DNA of 12,000 bases, from positions 1-12,000 of the forward strand of contig CAUJGJ010000066.1 in assembly GCA_963170055.1 (NCBI GenBank), given 5' to 3'. Shown piece by piece: positions 1 through 7,707 of this stretch; positions within the stretch are counted from its first letter, which is position 1, and the number at the start of each line of letters is the position of its first letter. The position numbers and the translations under genes are program-made. Source of the DNA: Halisarca cf. caerulea. Lineage: Eukaryota > Porifera > Demospongiae > Chondrillida > Halisarcidae. The notes under the pieces were generated by a model. It was not told the origin of the DNA. It was given only the letters and a program-made list of their open reading frames with translations, and made no database searches.

Positions 1-670
1 CATGTACAGAGCTAGGGGATATATAGCAATGACTAAGAATCCTGATGAAAGGACTGAAGTCTAAATCTTTACATGTGTCTGTGGCAGGGAATTCTGCAGG
101 CCGGGGAATCAAGACTTTGCTGTTTCTGCAACATCTTGGCAGATACAACTGTAACAGTTTAAGATTGCTACCTTTAACCATGCAAGGTCCGGGACAGATG
201 TTCAAGGACTATGCTATCATTTTCCAAATCGGCAACATCAAAGTCAAAAGTCAGTGTGTGTGCATGAAGTGTGTGTATATTATGTGTGTGATATAGCAGT
301 ATTTCTGACAAAAACATTTTATACAGTCCTCATAATCTGAACATTATTACATCAAAGCTTACATAAAAATTAATATACATAACACAATTGATCTTTTTTC
401 CACCTTACAGTAATATATTATATTATGATTATGACCTAATATATAATACAATATCGTATCACTAGTACATTATAATTAATATATATATGTAGTACAATAT
501 AATAGTAAGTATAAAGTATATCATTATAATTGAAATAATATACTATAATAATATTATAGCTATACAAATGCATGAAGACTCTATTTTAAATATAATATAT
601 ACATATAATGGCATACATAATGGGCAGTAAACCTTATTATAACATGCTGGGATGGGTTATACGGTGTGTG
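1..670. other. Flank beyond the SLCO stop codon, no gene seen
   Basis: This is the expected 3' UTR and downstream flank of the minus-strand transporter. From about 360 to 610 it is extremely AT-rich, with many TATA/ATTA runs. I found no canonical minus-strand AATAAA or ATTAAA before the window edge, so the polyadenylation site is unassigned. The 83-codon plus-strand open frame at 45-296 ends in low-complexity TGTG sequence and resembles nothing I recognise. Confidence 0.5.
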
Positions 671-1037
671 CTAAATCTTTGTTTCTCCATCTTCATTCCA
701 CTGAGGGTCAATGGTGTCATCTGAGGTAGCAGGAGACTTGTTGCTTTCTTCTTTGACATTCTTACAACGCCAGTTACGACCAAACAGTAGCCAGGCAAAC
801 ATCACTGTGACAGTCCTTGCAGCACAAACAACAAAAGTGTAGGAGAAGAGATAGTATTTTAGTGAATTGTTGTTGTACTCCCAACAGTTGCCACGGGAAC
901 CACATTCATACTGCCACAGAATACAGGTACTGTCAAAAATGGCTCCAAATGTAAGAGGACCTGGGATACCGCCGAGAATTCTGAAAAGAACCGTCTGCAT
1001 TCCAAGAGCAGTACATCGCTGTTCCTCGGTTACAGAT
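671..1037 (-). CDS. SLCO: SLCO coding exon 6: helices 11-12 and cytosolic tail
   Basis: Encodes residues 530-651 and the stop (TAG, minus strand 673-671). The acceptor TTTCTTTAG|A completes an Arg codon to give RSVTEEQRCTALG. The stretch QTVLFRILGGIPGPLTFGAI carries the family's conserved R-x-L-G-x-I-P-G-P-x-x-F-G pattern. IFDSTCILW and a G-N-C-x-x-Y loop follow, then helix 12 and a charged Ser/Thr/Glu-rich tail of about 40 residues. Confidence 0.94.
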
Positions 1038-4000
1038 CTAAAGAAAAACAATTTCACTAATGTGGAACATGCACACATACATGTGCACATCATGTGTTAC
1101 GCGCATTCAGTGGCACAGGAGCCACTCATGCAAGTCAGGGGCCAAAAGGTCATGCAAAGTAAAATGTTAATGACATAATATAATGTGACACTTGATTGCC
1201 TCCTACTCTCTAAGGGTGTTTGGGACAGTTGTCCGGTGCATGGTCTATGCACCTGGTTACCATGCCCAAGACATCTAAATGTAGAACAGGGTGGTGAGTG
1301 TACATGTGCATGTGAGGTAGTGGCTTATCAGGCACATATTATGTATGATCCCCTGATGAGGTCATACGTCAAAGGAGCTGCCAGGGAAGTAGATTTGGTC
1401 ATGTACGAATACTGCCCTGCCAGAGCTGTGGTCATGGCAGTAACCTGCTATAAGCACTCAGTTTAGTACAATCATAAGTTGCCCATTTATGCGCAAAAAG
1501 TCAATAGCAGCAACACAACTACCTGCAGGGCTTTTGGGCAATAAACATGTTACTCCCTAAGGAGCCATAAGTTTTACACAGTCAAATATCTGGCGCGGTC
1601 CATGATAGTACACATGCAGACATAGTCCATACAATATTGACTGTTTCAAATATACACATATAACTTTGAAGATATGCACATTTCCTCATGTCACGCAGGT
1701 GTTCTTTTAGGGGTTGCCAGGAAAAGGGATCAAGGTATATATAATTTGCCTCTGATACGGTGGGATCTGGTTTATCCGACGCCATCTGTTCCCCATAAAT
1801 GTGTCAGATAAACCAGGTGTTGGATAAATCAGAGTGGATTGTACACAACTTGATGATGGGTATTCACACCCAAGTATTGGATAACTGAGAATTCCCAATA
1901 AAATTAAAACCAGTGTTGGATAAATCAGAGTTGACTGTTGTGCTAATGTTTTATCCCCACAAAGTATGGCTGCCCAATGCCCTCATATTATGTTATAATC
2001 ACAATTCTGCTCACGAATGCTGAACTACACCCCCACACCCTCCTTCATTTTTTGTTGAATGTACTTCGAAACATTGTACTAGAATGCCAGTAGTTGTAAG
2101 GGTCTCATACCTTACTACAACAATGGTGATAGGAGTCAATGCAGTGAAGGCCACAAACAACACAAGTCCCAGTAGTATGATGAAGGGGATGAAATATGAA
2201 CATTTGCCACACTTCCCGTTGATGACATCAGCAGTACCGGTGATCGTAGTGGAATTGTACAGACAGGAACACTGTGTATACAGATTTCCATCCTAAGAGA
2301 AGTGAATCAGATATGAAAATAGTGGAACATGGGCTATAACCACGTAAGAATAAAAGCATTTTAATTTATCACTGACTAGTGGATAAACAAGCACTCCCAA
2401 TTAACACACACACACACATGCGATCACACACATTTATGAACACACACTCACACATAAATGCATGCATGTACCATCTCATACCTCCCAAACACATGTGCAA
2501 ACTCATGCACCTACTCATACGCTCACATGCATAATGATGATGAATGCAAATATACAAAGCAAAAACATACACTGCATTCATCACTAAGACAATGTATGCA
2601 TGCAATACCATATATCCGGAAATATTGGCAATCATTAATTTGGCGATTTGCGCAAGAACAGGCTATAATTTATTATTGGCAAAAATTAAATTTGGCAGTT
2701 GCACGGCAAGGACAAAGTATAGTAAGTAGGTCTATGTAAATTTGGTGATAGAAATTTAGTGATTTTGATCCTGACTGAGCGCCAAACCGCCAAATTAAAA
2801 ATGTCACCAATATTTCCGGATATACGGTATGTGGACATAACATATAAACTTTAAGGGGTTGTGTGCACATAGCAAAATATTATAATTATTATTAAACATA
2901 CTTCGGTTATATTGGTACAGCCAGCATGGCAAGGAGAATAGTAGGTTAGCTGTGTCTCTTTGTGGCAGACTGGTTGGAAGAGGGAACTGGTGCAGTTGCA
3001 CGAAGCAGTACATGAATAATTGTAGAACCTGGTATCCAATCCACCCTCCAGTAAATGATAACCTAAAGACCTTCATGTTATAAACATACATACAATGTGA
3101 TACATACAAAGCCACTTAATTTTGTCAGGTACATAATAATATTATTATAGTATAAAATATAATTAATTTCAGATTTTACCATTCAATTTAACATGTACAA
3201 AGTCATTTCCTAGTTAATTGTAGAATATTTTAAACATTAATTAATTGGCATGCTAATGGTAAATATTATGAAGAATATATGTGCATGGTAGGATTAACGA
3301 GGACCTATGTACATAGAATCATAGAAAATATTGTAGATATCAAACTTAATATATAATAATATGTATGTAATCAAGGTGCATGATACTGTATACTTAGTAA
3401 TAATTATTGGACAGGTTTGGATTTTGAAATTGATTGTGATGGGGCTGTGAGTCACCATATGTAAGATTCAGCTAAGTAATGCAGTGATATACAGTGATAT
3501 AACAATTTTAGTTGGATATGCAGTGATAGTGGACTCTTCTGTAAGGACAACCTCTCTACAAAGGATGCTCCTGAGGTTCCAATTTGTTGTCCCTGTAGAT
3601 CCAATACATTTTCAACCTCCCAATTTGTTAACAACCTCCTTACAAAGGACAAAGTAAGCGCATGCACTATAATATTTAATAGTGACACTGTCCTTTAGTT
3701 GAGATTCCACTGTATAGCTATACATTGCATGCGTGGAAGAGCAGTACGCCATACACTACATTTATATTGAGTTACACATTGTCAACAGTATACATAGCAC
3801 ATTCAACTTACAGTACATGTGGATGTGTATTAAACAGAGATAACCTACGCACGTGTTGTTTGGAATTCCAGTGATAGTTGCATTGGGACAGTTCAGGAAG
3901 AAAACAAACGTAGATAGAGTTGAAATTAGAGTGGTAATAAAGGTTGCAAAAGCAGCTTTCTTTCCAGATCCTTTCAAGCACAATACAATGAGTCCACCAG

Positions 4001-7000
4001 TTATGATACCAGCCCCTCCAAGCACCACACCCACTGCCCCCACCCCATAGCTAGCTATTGCTGACGAAACTCCAAACTGGACTTCAACATACTTGGGACC
4101 AAATGATGCAAAGCCAGTAAGGATCAAATATGTCAACCCACCAGATAACGCCACCAGCAGAAAAGCAGGAGTGAAGAGAATTTGGACAAGATTACGAGGA
4201 AACATTCGCAATCGCTTTTTGAAACTTTGTGTACTTGCCTCACTGCTTTTCACTGACATGCACTTTTCTCTTTCCTTACGAATGAGAATACTTTCTGGTA
4301 TCTCTCTCGGGTACATCAACAGGGGAATCGAAAGTAATAACATTACAACACCAAGAAGTATGAAACCCGGCCACCACATGCCAACAAACGAAGGATCTGT
4401 ACTCTTGAGAGGCGTCGAAGCAAATGGATCGACATATCTCAACAGAAGTCCACCTCCTAAAGCATAGCCAATGCCAGGTCCAATGATTATTGAGGACTGG
4501 AATACTCCAAGGTACACTGACACCTTCTTTGGCCAGACAATGTCATCTATGAAGGCTACTCCAACGGGGAAGAGTGGAGCAGCGCCAATGGCCATTAGTA
4601 TGACAGCAACAACAAAGATGAAATACACCTGTCAGTAATCAGGAAAAAATATAAATGTCAGCAAAATGCATGGTATACATAGTCTTTCTAGTAAGCTACA
4701 TATTTTATGCAATTATATAAATATAGCACCCGCTGGTAACGGTACGATTATACAGCGATTTTAGAATGTATAAAACATGGACATCTAACTCGCCGTGAGT
4801 TTATACTTGGCAACTTGTGTTTTCAGGCAAATACCTCTCTGTAATGTTCCTTGAAGACCTTTCTGAAGAAACACGCTACCAATCGAACCCAAAAGAAGCC
4901 AATCTTCGCCACTGCAAGAAGCGAACTTATAATCATAGCCGAGAAAGTCTTCTTTGGGGATTCTTACTGCCGATTCCCTTTGGAAACTCGATAGTTAACG
5001 TTCAAATTGATTCGTCGAATTCCTGAAAGTCAAGAACACTTGCCCAAAGTCCACGAACGGATGCTATAATAGTTAAGAAATAGGCACTTGGGCTGTATGG
5101 CATATAAAATGCACTCGCACTCGGGCTCAAAGCTCGGGACTCAGCATTTTATACACCTCTATTTTATATATCTCCACTGTGATGGATGGCAAGCTAGCAG
5201 AGTGATTCTTTTTGAAAAGCTACAAGCTCATCTCAGTCTGGATGATTTTGCATGTCTGGATGATGACCAGAAGACTGCAGTGATCTTGGACCTTGCCTGC
5301 GAGATCCCATCGATTATGAAGGCAATCATGTGCATGTGGACAGACAGATTTTGTGTTTAGTAGTTCTTCATTGGACTGCTTGTCCTAGTGTCTTATGACA
5401 TGTTGCACTTTTATTAATAATAATAATATGCCATACAGCCATCGCGCCTATGTCTTAATTACTAAGTAACAAAACAATGTAGTAATGTTGACCAGAGGAG
5501 CCATATATCCATCTGATATTTCTGATACTGAACCTCCATCCACATGCATGCATCATGCATAAAACATGTATTGCGTCGAACAATACATTAATTGTACAAT
5601 CATAATACTATACTAATGTTGTGACTTGTCAACGGGTTGGTGCAGGGGTATATTGAGCCCTTATAAGCTTCTTGTACTCGTTCTATAAAAATTTCCCACA
5701 ATTGTACACAGGGGTCATATATGAAGTATTCATGCATAGAAAACTGAATGAATTTGTATTATTATACACACTCCAAAGTAATGTCTCTGGTAATATTATC
5801 TGTATTCCAATAGTACCCTTATATCCTAACACAACCTTACACACTAAATTGAACCAGAATAAGTTGGCTATGAAGAAAGAGTTATGGTATCTTATAATTC
5901 TTCTTACCAGGTGCAACAGTTTAGCAGAAGGACAAATTAATAAACATTTTCAGTCCATGTACATTGTATGGGCAATATGTGCATGTTGTTTTGTACGTTT
6001 GGAGCGATATCCTGTCAACACCATGAATATTGCATTAGGCACAATTGACTAAGAGCTGAGCTCAGTATTGCACAATGCAATTCAAAACACGAAGCATACA
6101 TTTTCCTACTTTACTTGAGGGTATTCAATTTTCCTTGCACTTTCTCAATACGAAATGGACAAGGGATCTTATTCTACATGTACCTCAATTCAGCATTGAC
6201 AAATTGTGTCCTGAGATAAATTACACAATGACCATTGGATCATTCATAAGCTACAGGAAATGTCGATATGTTATTATAAAAGTAATTTTACCTGCAAGCA
6301 TGGAGACCCACTCGCTCCTGGATGTACAATAATAGTACTTTACCATCATACATACAAACTCACCCATAAGACAGAGTTGGAGTTGCAATCCTGAGAGAAA
6401 TCCACTTCAGAAAAGCAAAGATCAATGTCTGATTCAAATGCTGCACTGAGGTATGGCCCTCCCGCAAACTGTGGTAGGGCAAAGAGCAGAGCACCTATTG
6501 CATGTATGATGATTCCAATTCCAATCCACCTTGGTTTGTGGCCCTTCTCACTGAGGTAGGTCACAGGAAGTATAAGGATAACCACCACGGCATCGAATAT
6601 GCTTGCCAGCATTCCAGTCATAATGCTGGTCAAGTTATAGCGTCGCTCGATGGAAGATATGATGACGGACATGAGACCTGTGTGCATTATTAAGAACAGG
6701 TGACATGAAATTATGCAGAAGAGAGATTGTGTCTTCACAAATTGAATATTTTGACCAATTAAGGATATTTCAGTGTTTAGGAAAGTAGTGCAGTTATTGC
6801 TTAATAAAAATTCTAATAAACTTTAATTACAGCGGAGAGGACTGCATAAATAAATTGAAATCACTAAGTCTTGTAGTTATCTATAATGGAGGAGTAGCTA
6901 AAGACTGAATGAACTATTCAACGCTTAAAATTTATGCCAACGATAGTGTCATATGCATATTGAAAGTACTGTAAGCTGCACAAATACTTAAATTAACCTC

Positions 7001-7374
7001 CCTTTCCAAAAGCCAGCATACAAGCACAGCCTTATGTCACTGTGCTGTGAAGTTCCCTCTTCTCCTTACACCATGCACGCCCGAGACCAACAGTATATAG
7101 GAAAGTACAAATAAAGTGATAGACATGCAACACGTTGCTATAAATTCCTATACATAGACCTACATATCAATTTTATGTAAACAAAACATGGAATTGCACG
7201 CTCACCTGATACTATGGCTCCTTCCACAACACCACATAAGAATAGAATGGTCGTGAAAGCTATGGGATGACGGAATACTTGCAGCCAATCTGGACTCAAA
7301 GATCGAATTCCGAATCTAAACTTCTTGTTTCTCTCCTCCAGGCTAGAGGAGTTTGAGGAATAGTCTTCGTCCAT
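671..7374 (-). CDS. SLCO: Organic anion transporting polypeptide (SLCO/OATP family), complete six-exon gene
   Basis: This is a plasma-membrane solute carrier for sodium-independent transport of amphipathic organic anions; the substrate cannot be read from sequence. Joining exons 7374-7206, 6677-6364, 4628-3849, 3045-2902, 2292-2111 and 1037-671 gives one frame of 651 residues, the usual OATP length. Intron phases are 1, 0, 0, 0 and 2, and all splice sites are GT/AG. Seen in order: a cytosolic N-terminus, helix 1 (about 38-57), the conserved SSIERRY motif (64-70), helices 2-3, YLGVFQSS plus GPGIGYALGG (helix 4-5 region), the superfamily signature at 239-250, a Kazal-like extracellular loop (about 408-500) with twelve cysteines and several N-glycosylation sequons, and helices 10-12. 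I chose the ATG at 7374 because the open frame upstream has only TTG, and this ATG has G at +4. The final residues T-K-I fit a class I PDZ ligand. The family is very secure; the subfamily is not assignable. Confidence 0.95.
1038..2110 (-). other. SLCO intron 5
   Basis: A 1073-bp phase 2 intron between the helix 10 and helix 11 exons. Apart from the inverted-repeat element listed separately (1758-1937), it holds only unrecognised sequence. The open frame at 1185-1466 on the plus strand is antisense to the gene and has no recognisable domain. Confidence 0.8.
1758..1937. repeat. Candidate ~180-bp pogo/Tigger-like MITE in SLCO intron 5
   Basis: The left end reads CGGTGGGATCTGGTTTATCC and is preceded by TA. 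The reverse complement of the right end reads CAGTCAACTCTGATTTATCC. The shared GTTTATCC/ATTTATCC core identifies imperfect terminal inverted repeats. A second copy of the right-end unit lies inside at about 1808-1842, so the GTTGGATAAATCAGAG stretch occurs twice in direct orientation. The right flank is TT rather than TA, so the target duplication is decayed or absent. There is no internal open frame. Confidence 0.5.
2111..2292 (-). CDS. SLCO: SLCO coding exon 5: end of extracellular loop and helix 10
   Basis: Encodes residues 470-529 and two bases of codon 530. The acceptor TCTCTTAG|GAT is strong. It begins DGNLYTQCSCLYNST and continues through GKCGKC, giving the last four cysteines of the loop. 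Helix 10 follows (FIPFIILLGLVLFVAFTALT). The donor AAG|GTATGA is phase 2 and splits an Arg codon. Confidence 0.92.
2405..2418. repeat. Short (CA)n microsatellite
   Basis: About seven CA units in SLCO intron 4, followed by scattered CACACA and CATGCATG sequence to about 2470. Confidence 0.85.
2605..2830. repeat. Candidate MITE with ~50-bp terminal inverted repeats, SLCO intron 4
   Basis: The left end (2605-2653) begins ATACCATATATCCGGAAATA, and the reverse complement of the right end (2779-2830) begins ATACCGTATATCCGGAAATA. The match continues through TTGG and the AATTTGGCG block to a final GCGC, with a few substitutions and small indels. The element is about 226 bp with no long open frame. 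TA sits within each outer end, so a TA target site is possible but cannot be separated from the repeat. Confidence 0.8.
2902..3045 (-). CDS. SLCO: SLCO coding exon 4: Kazal-like extracellular domain
   Basis: A 48-codon exon, phase 0 at both ends, encodes the core of the cysteine-rich loop between helices 9 and 10. It has six cysteines in the order YSC, ASC, NC, PVC, SPC and AGC, the pattern of the Kazal-like OATP loop (CxCxxxxFxPVC then YxSPCxAGC). Sequons NYS, NCT and NIT suggest glycosylation. The donor GAA|GTATGT is strong. The acceptor (CTGGAG|GGT) is the weakest of this gene, so the 5' edge could shift by a few codons. Confidence 0.88.
3046..3848 (-). other. SLCO intron 3
   Basis: An 803-bp phase 0 intron between the helix 9 exon and the Kazal-like exon. 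From about 3115 to 3420 it is AT-rich with no recognisable feature. The element at 3527-3712 is listed separately. Confidence 0.8.
3527..3712. repeat. Candidate ~186-bp pogo/Tigger-like MITE in SLCO intron 3
   Basis: The reverse complement of the right end reads CAGTGGAATCTCAACTAAAG then GACA, and is flanked by TA at 3713-3714. The left end reads TAGTGGACTCTTCTGTAAGGACA, a close imperfect match with the first C mutated to T. Inside, an ACAACCTC..TACAAAGGA unit occurs at 3547 and again at about 3630. Pogo-type elements have TA target sites and CAGT-like ends; placing this element there is inference. Confidence 0.5.
3849..4628 (-). CDS. SLCO: SLCO coding exon 3: helices 4-9 and OATP superfamily signature
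   Basis: This largest exon encodes residues 162-421. The acceptor is TGACAG|GTG and it opens with VYFIFVVAVILMAIGAAPLF (helix 4), then the VAFIDD motif and helix 5 with IIIGPGIGYALGGG. Residues 239-250 (DPSFVGMWWPGF) align with the OATP signature before helix 6. A basic cytosolic loop (KKRLRMFPRNLVQIL) leads to helices 7-9. It ends in the large extracellular loop at NNTC with donor TGC|GTAGGT, phase 0. Confidence 0.95.
4629..6363 (-). other. SLCO intron 2
   Basis: The largest transporter intron (1735 bp, phase 0). It contains a GC-richer, exon-like patch with a small sense-strand open frame (4823-4936), the inverted-repeat element at 5071-5460, and otherwise AT-rich sequence from 5460 to 6360. 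The 126-codon plus-strand frame at 5672-6052 is antisense, with no recognisable domain and ordinary AT-rich composition. Confidence 0.8.
5071..5460. repeat. Candidate ~390-bp inverted-repeat element (MITE) in SLCO intron 2
   Basis: The left end (5071-5105) and the reverse complement of the right end (5426-5460) align over about 35 bp. Both read TTAAGA, then ATAGGC, then a variable patch, then GGCTGTATGGCATAT perfectly. Just inside the left end is a hairpin, TATAAAATGC (5103-5112) with GCATTTTATA (5144-5153), whose loop contains CTCGGG twice. The interior carries a plus-strand open stretch ending at a stop at 5358-5360. No target-site duplication is obvious. Confidence 0.65.
6364..6677 (-). 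CDS. SLCO: SLCO coding exon 2: helices 2-3 and second extracellular loop
   Basis: Encodes residues 57-161. The acceptor is CACACAG|GT, and the two bases after it complete the split Gly codon. It begins GLMSVIISSIERRYNL, matching the conserved OATP stretch that ends in an ERR-aromatic motif just after helix 1. Two hydrophobic helices follow (around SIFDAVVVILILPVTY and WIGIGIIIHAIGALLF), with SEKGHKPRW in the cytosolic loop between them. The exon ends in the extracellular loop at NSVLW with donor TGG|GTGAGT, phase 0. Confidence 0.93.
6678..7205 (-). other. SLCO intron 1
   Basis: A 528-bp phase 1 intron between the first two coding exons. I see no repeat, RNA gene or additional exon in it. Confidence 0.8.
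7206..7374 (-). CDS. SLCO: SLCO coding exon 1: N-terminus and first membrane helix
   Basis: Encodes residues 1-56 and the first base of codon 57. An acidic, Ser/Asn-rich cytosolic start (MDEDYSSNSSS) leads into a basic stretch and then helix 1 (FTTILFLCGVVEGAIVSG). The minus-strand donor reads TCAG|GTGAGC, a strong consensus. The intron is phase 1 and splits a Gly codon. Confidence 0.9.
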
Positions 7375-7605
7375 CGTCACAACCTTCAAGTGAATCTTCA
7401 AAGTACTCGGGTGTGGTTTAATTAGCGCTGCAAGGATTCAGTGGTTAACCAACATCATGTGTTTGAGAAGAATGTTCGATTAAACCTTGACTCTATTTTA
7501 TATCGAATAAATTCAAAGTTACGTGCACGCCGTCGCGTCTATGGGCACGTGATTATGACGACACTTTGCTCAGGAGCGCCAGATGGTTGCGAAACAATTC
7601 TAAAA
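7375..7605. promoter_or_regulatory. Shared head-to-head (bidirectional) promoter region
   Basis: The 231 bp between the transporter ATG (minus strand) and the F-box gene ATG (plus strand) must hold both 5' UTRs and the promoters if no upstream non-coding exons exist. It is locally richer in CpG than the surrounding introns (for example the GCACGCCGTCGCGTC stretch), contains a palindromic CACGTG E-box at 7546-7551, and has no convincing TATA box at a sensible distance in either direction. Confidence 0.5.
7546..7551. promoter_or_regulatory. CACGTG E-box between the divergent genes
   Basis: A perfect palindromic E-box in the context GGGCACGTGATT, of the type bound by bHLH-zip factors such as USF, MYC/MAX or MITF/TFEB. 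Being palindromic and in the shared promoter, it could serve both genes. A single 6-bp match is weak evidence alone. Confidence 0.35.
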
Positions 7606-7707
7606 ATGTCCGCTCGAATAGGACCAAGTGGGTCTAGTTCATTCTTTGCTGGGGACACCGGGGCGCCCAATGTGTTGCAAGATACACGAAGTGTTAATTC
7701 AGTCAAG
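7606..7707 (+). CDS. FBXO16: FBXO16-like exon 1 (predicted start exon)
   Basis: Encodes a predicted 34-residue N-terminus starting MSARIGPSGSSS, rich in Ser and Gly. The ATG at 7606 has A at -3. An in-frame ATG at 7555 would add 17 residues. The donor AAG|GTTATT is weak but leaves phase 0, as exon 2 needs. There is little family similarity to confirm it, so this exon is the least certain of the gene. Confidence 0.5.

Larger units (their letters stand above)
2293..2901 (-). other. SLCO intron 4
   Basis: A 609-bp phase 0 intron splitting the Kazal-like loop. It contains a short (CA)n tract at 2405-2418, degenerate CACACA/CATGCATG sequence to about 2530, and the inverted-repeat element at 2605-2830. 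No coding signal was seen beyond shadows of these repeats. Confidence 0.8.

Noticed and set aside
1185..1466. 93-codon plus-strand open frame inside SLCO intron 5
   Set aside because: It starts at a weak ATG, matches no family I know and is antisense in an intron. Its Cys-rich look comes from TGCATG-type sequence.
1758..1940. A CRISPR-like or tandem array from the repeated TTGGATAAATCAGAG units
   Set aside because: There are only two good copies and one decayed copy, plus an inverted one. The inverted end and TA flank fit a small transposon better, and the genome is eukaryotic.
4093..4467. 124-codon plus-strand frame opposite SLCO exon 3
   Set aside because: It is an antisense shadow of the transporter exon, whose minus-strand translation matches OATPs throughout.
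4870..4930. tRNA-like A-box and B-box motifs on the minus strand (TGGCGAAGATTGG and GGTTCGATT)
   Set aside because: The boxes are too close together for a tRNA or tRNA-derived SINE, and no cloverleaf or 3' tail is visible.
5672..6052. 126-codon plus-strand open frame inside SLCO intron 2
   Set aside because: It is antisense to the gene, AT-rich, without a recognisable domain, and about the length expected by chance in such sequence.
7374..7401. Extending the SLCO protein upstream to 7401
   Set aside because: The upstream codon at 7401 is TTG; the first ATG in frame is at 7374.
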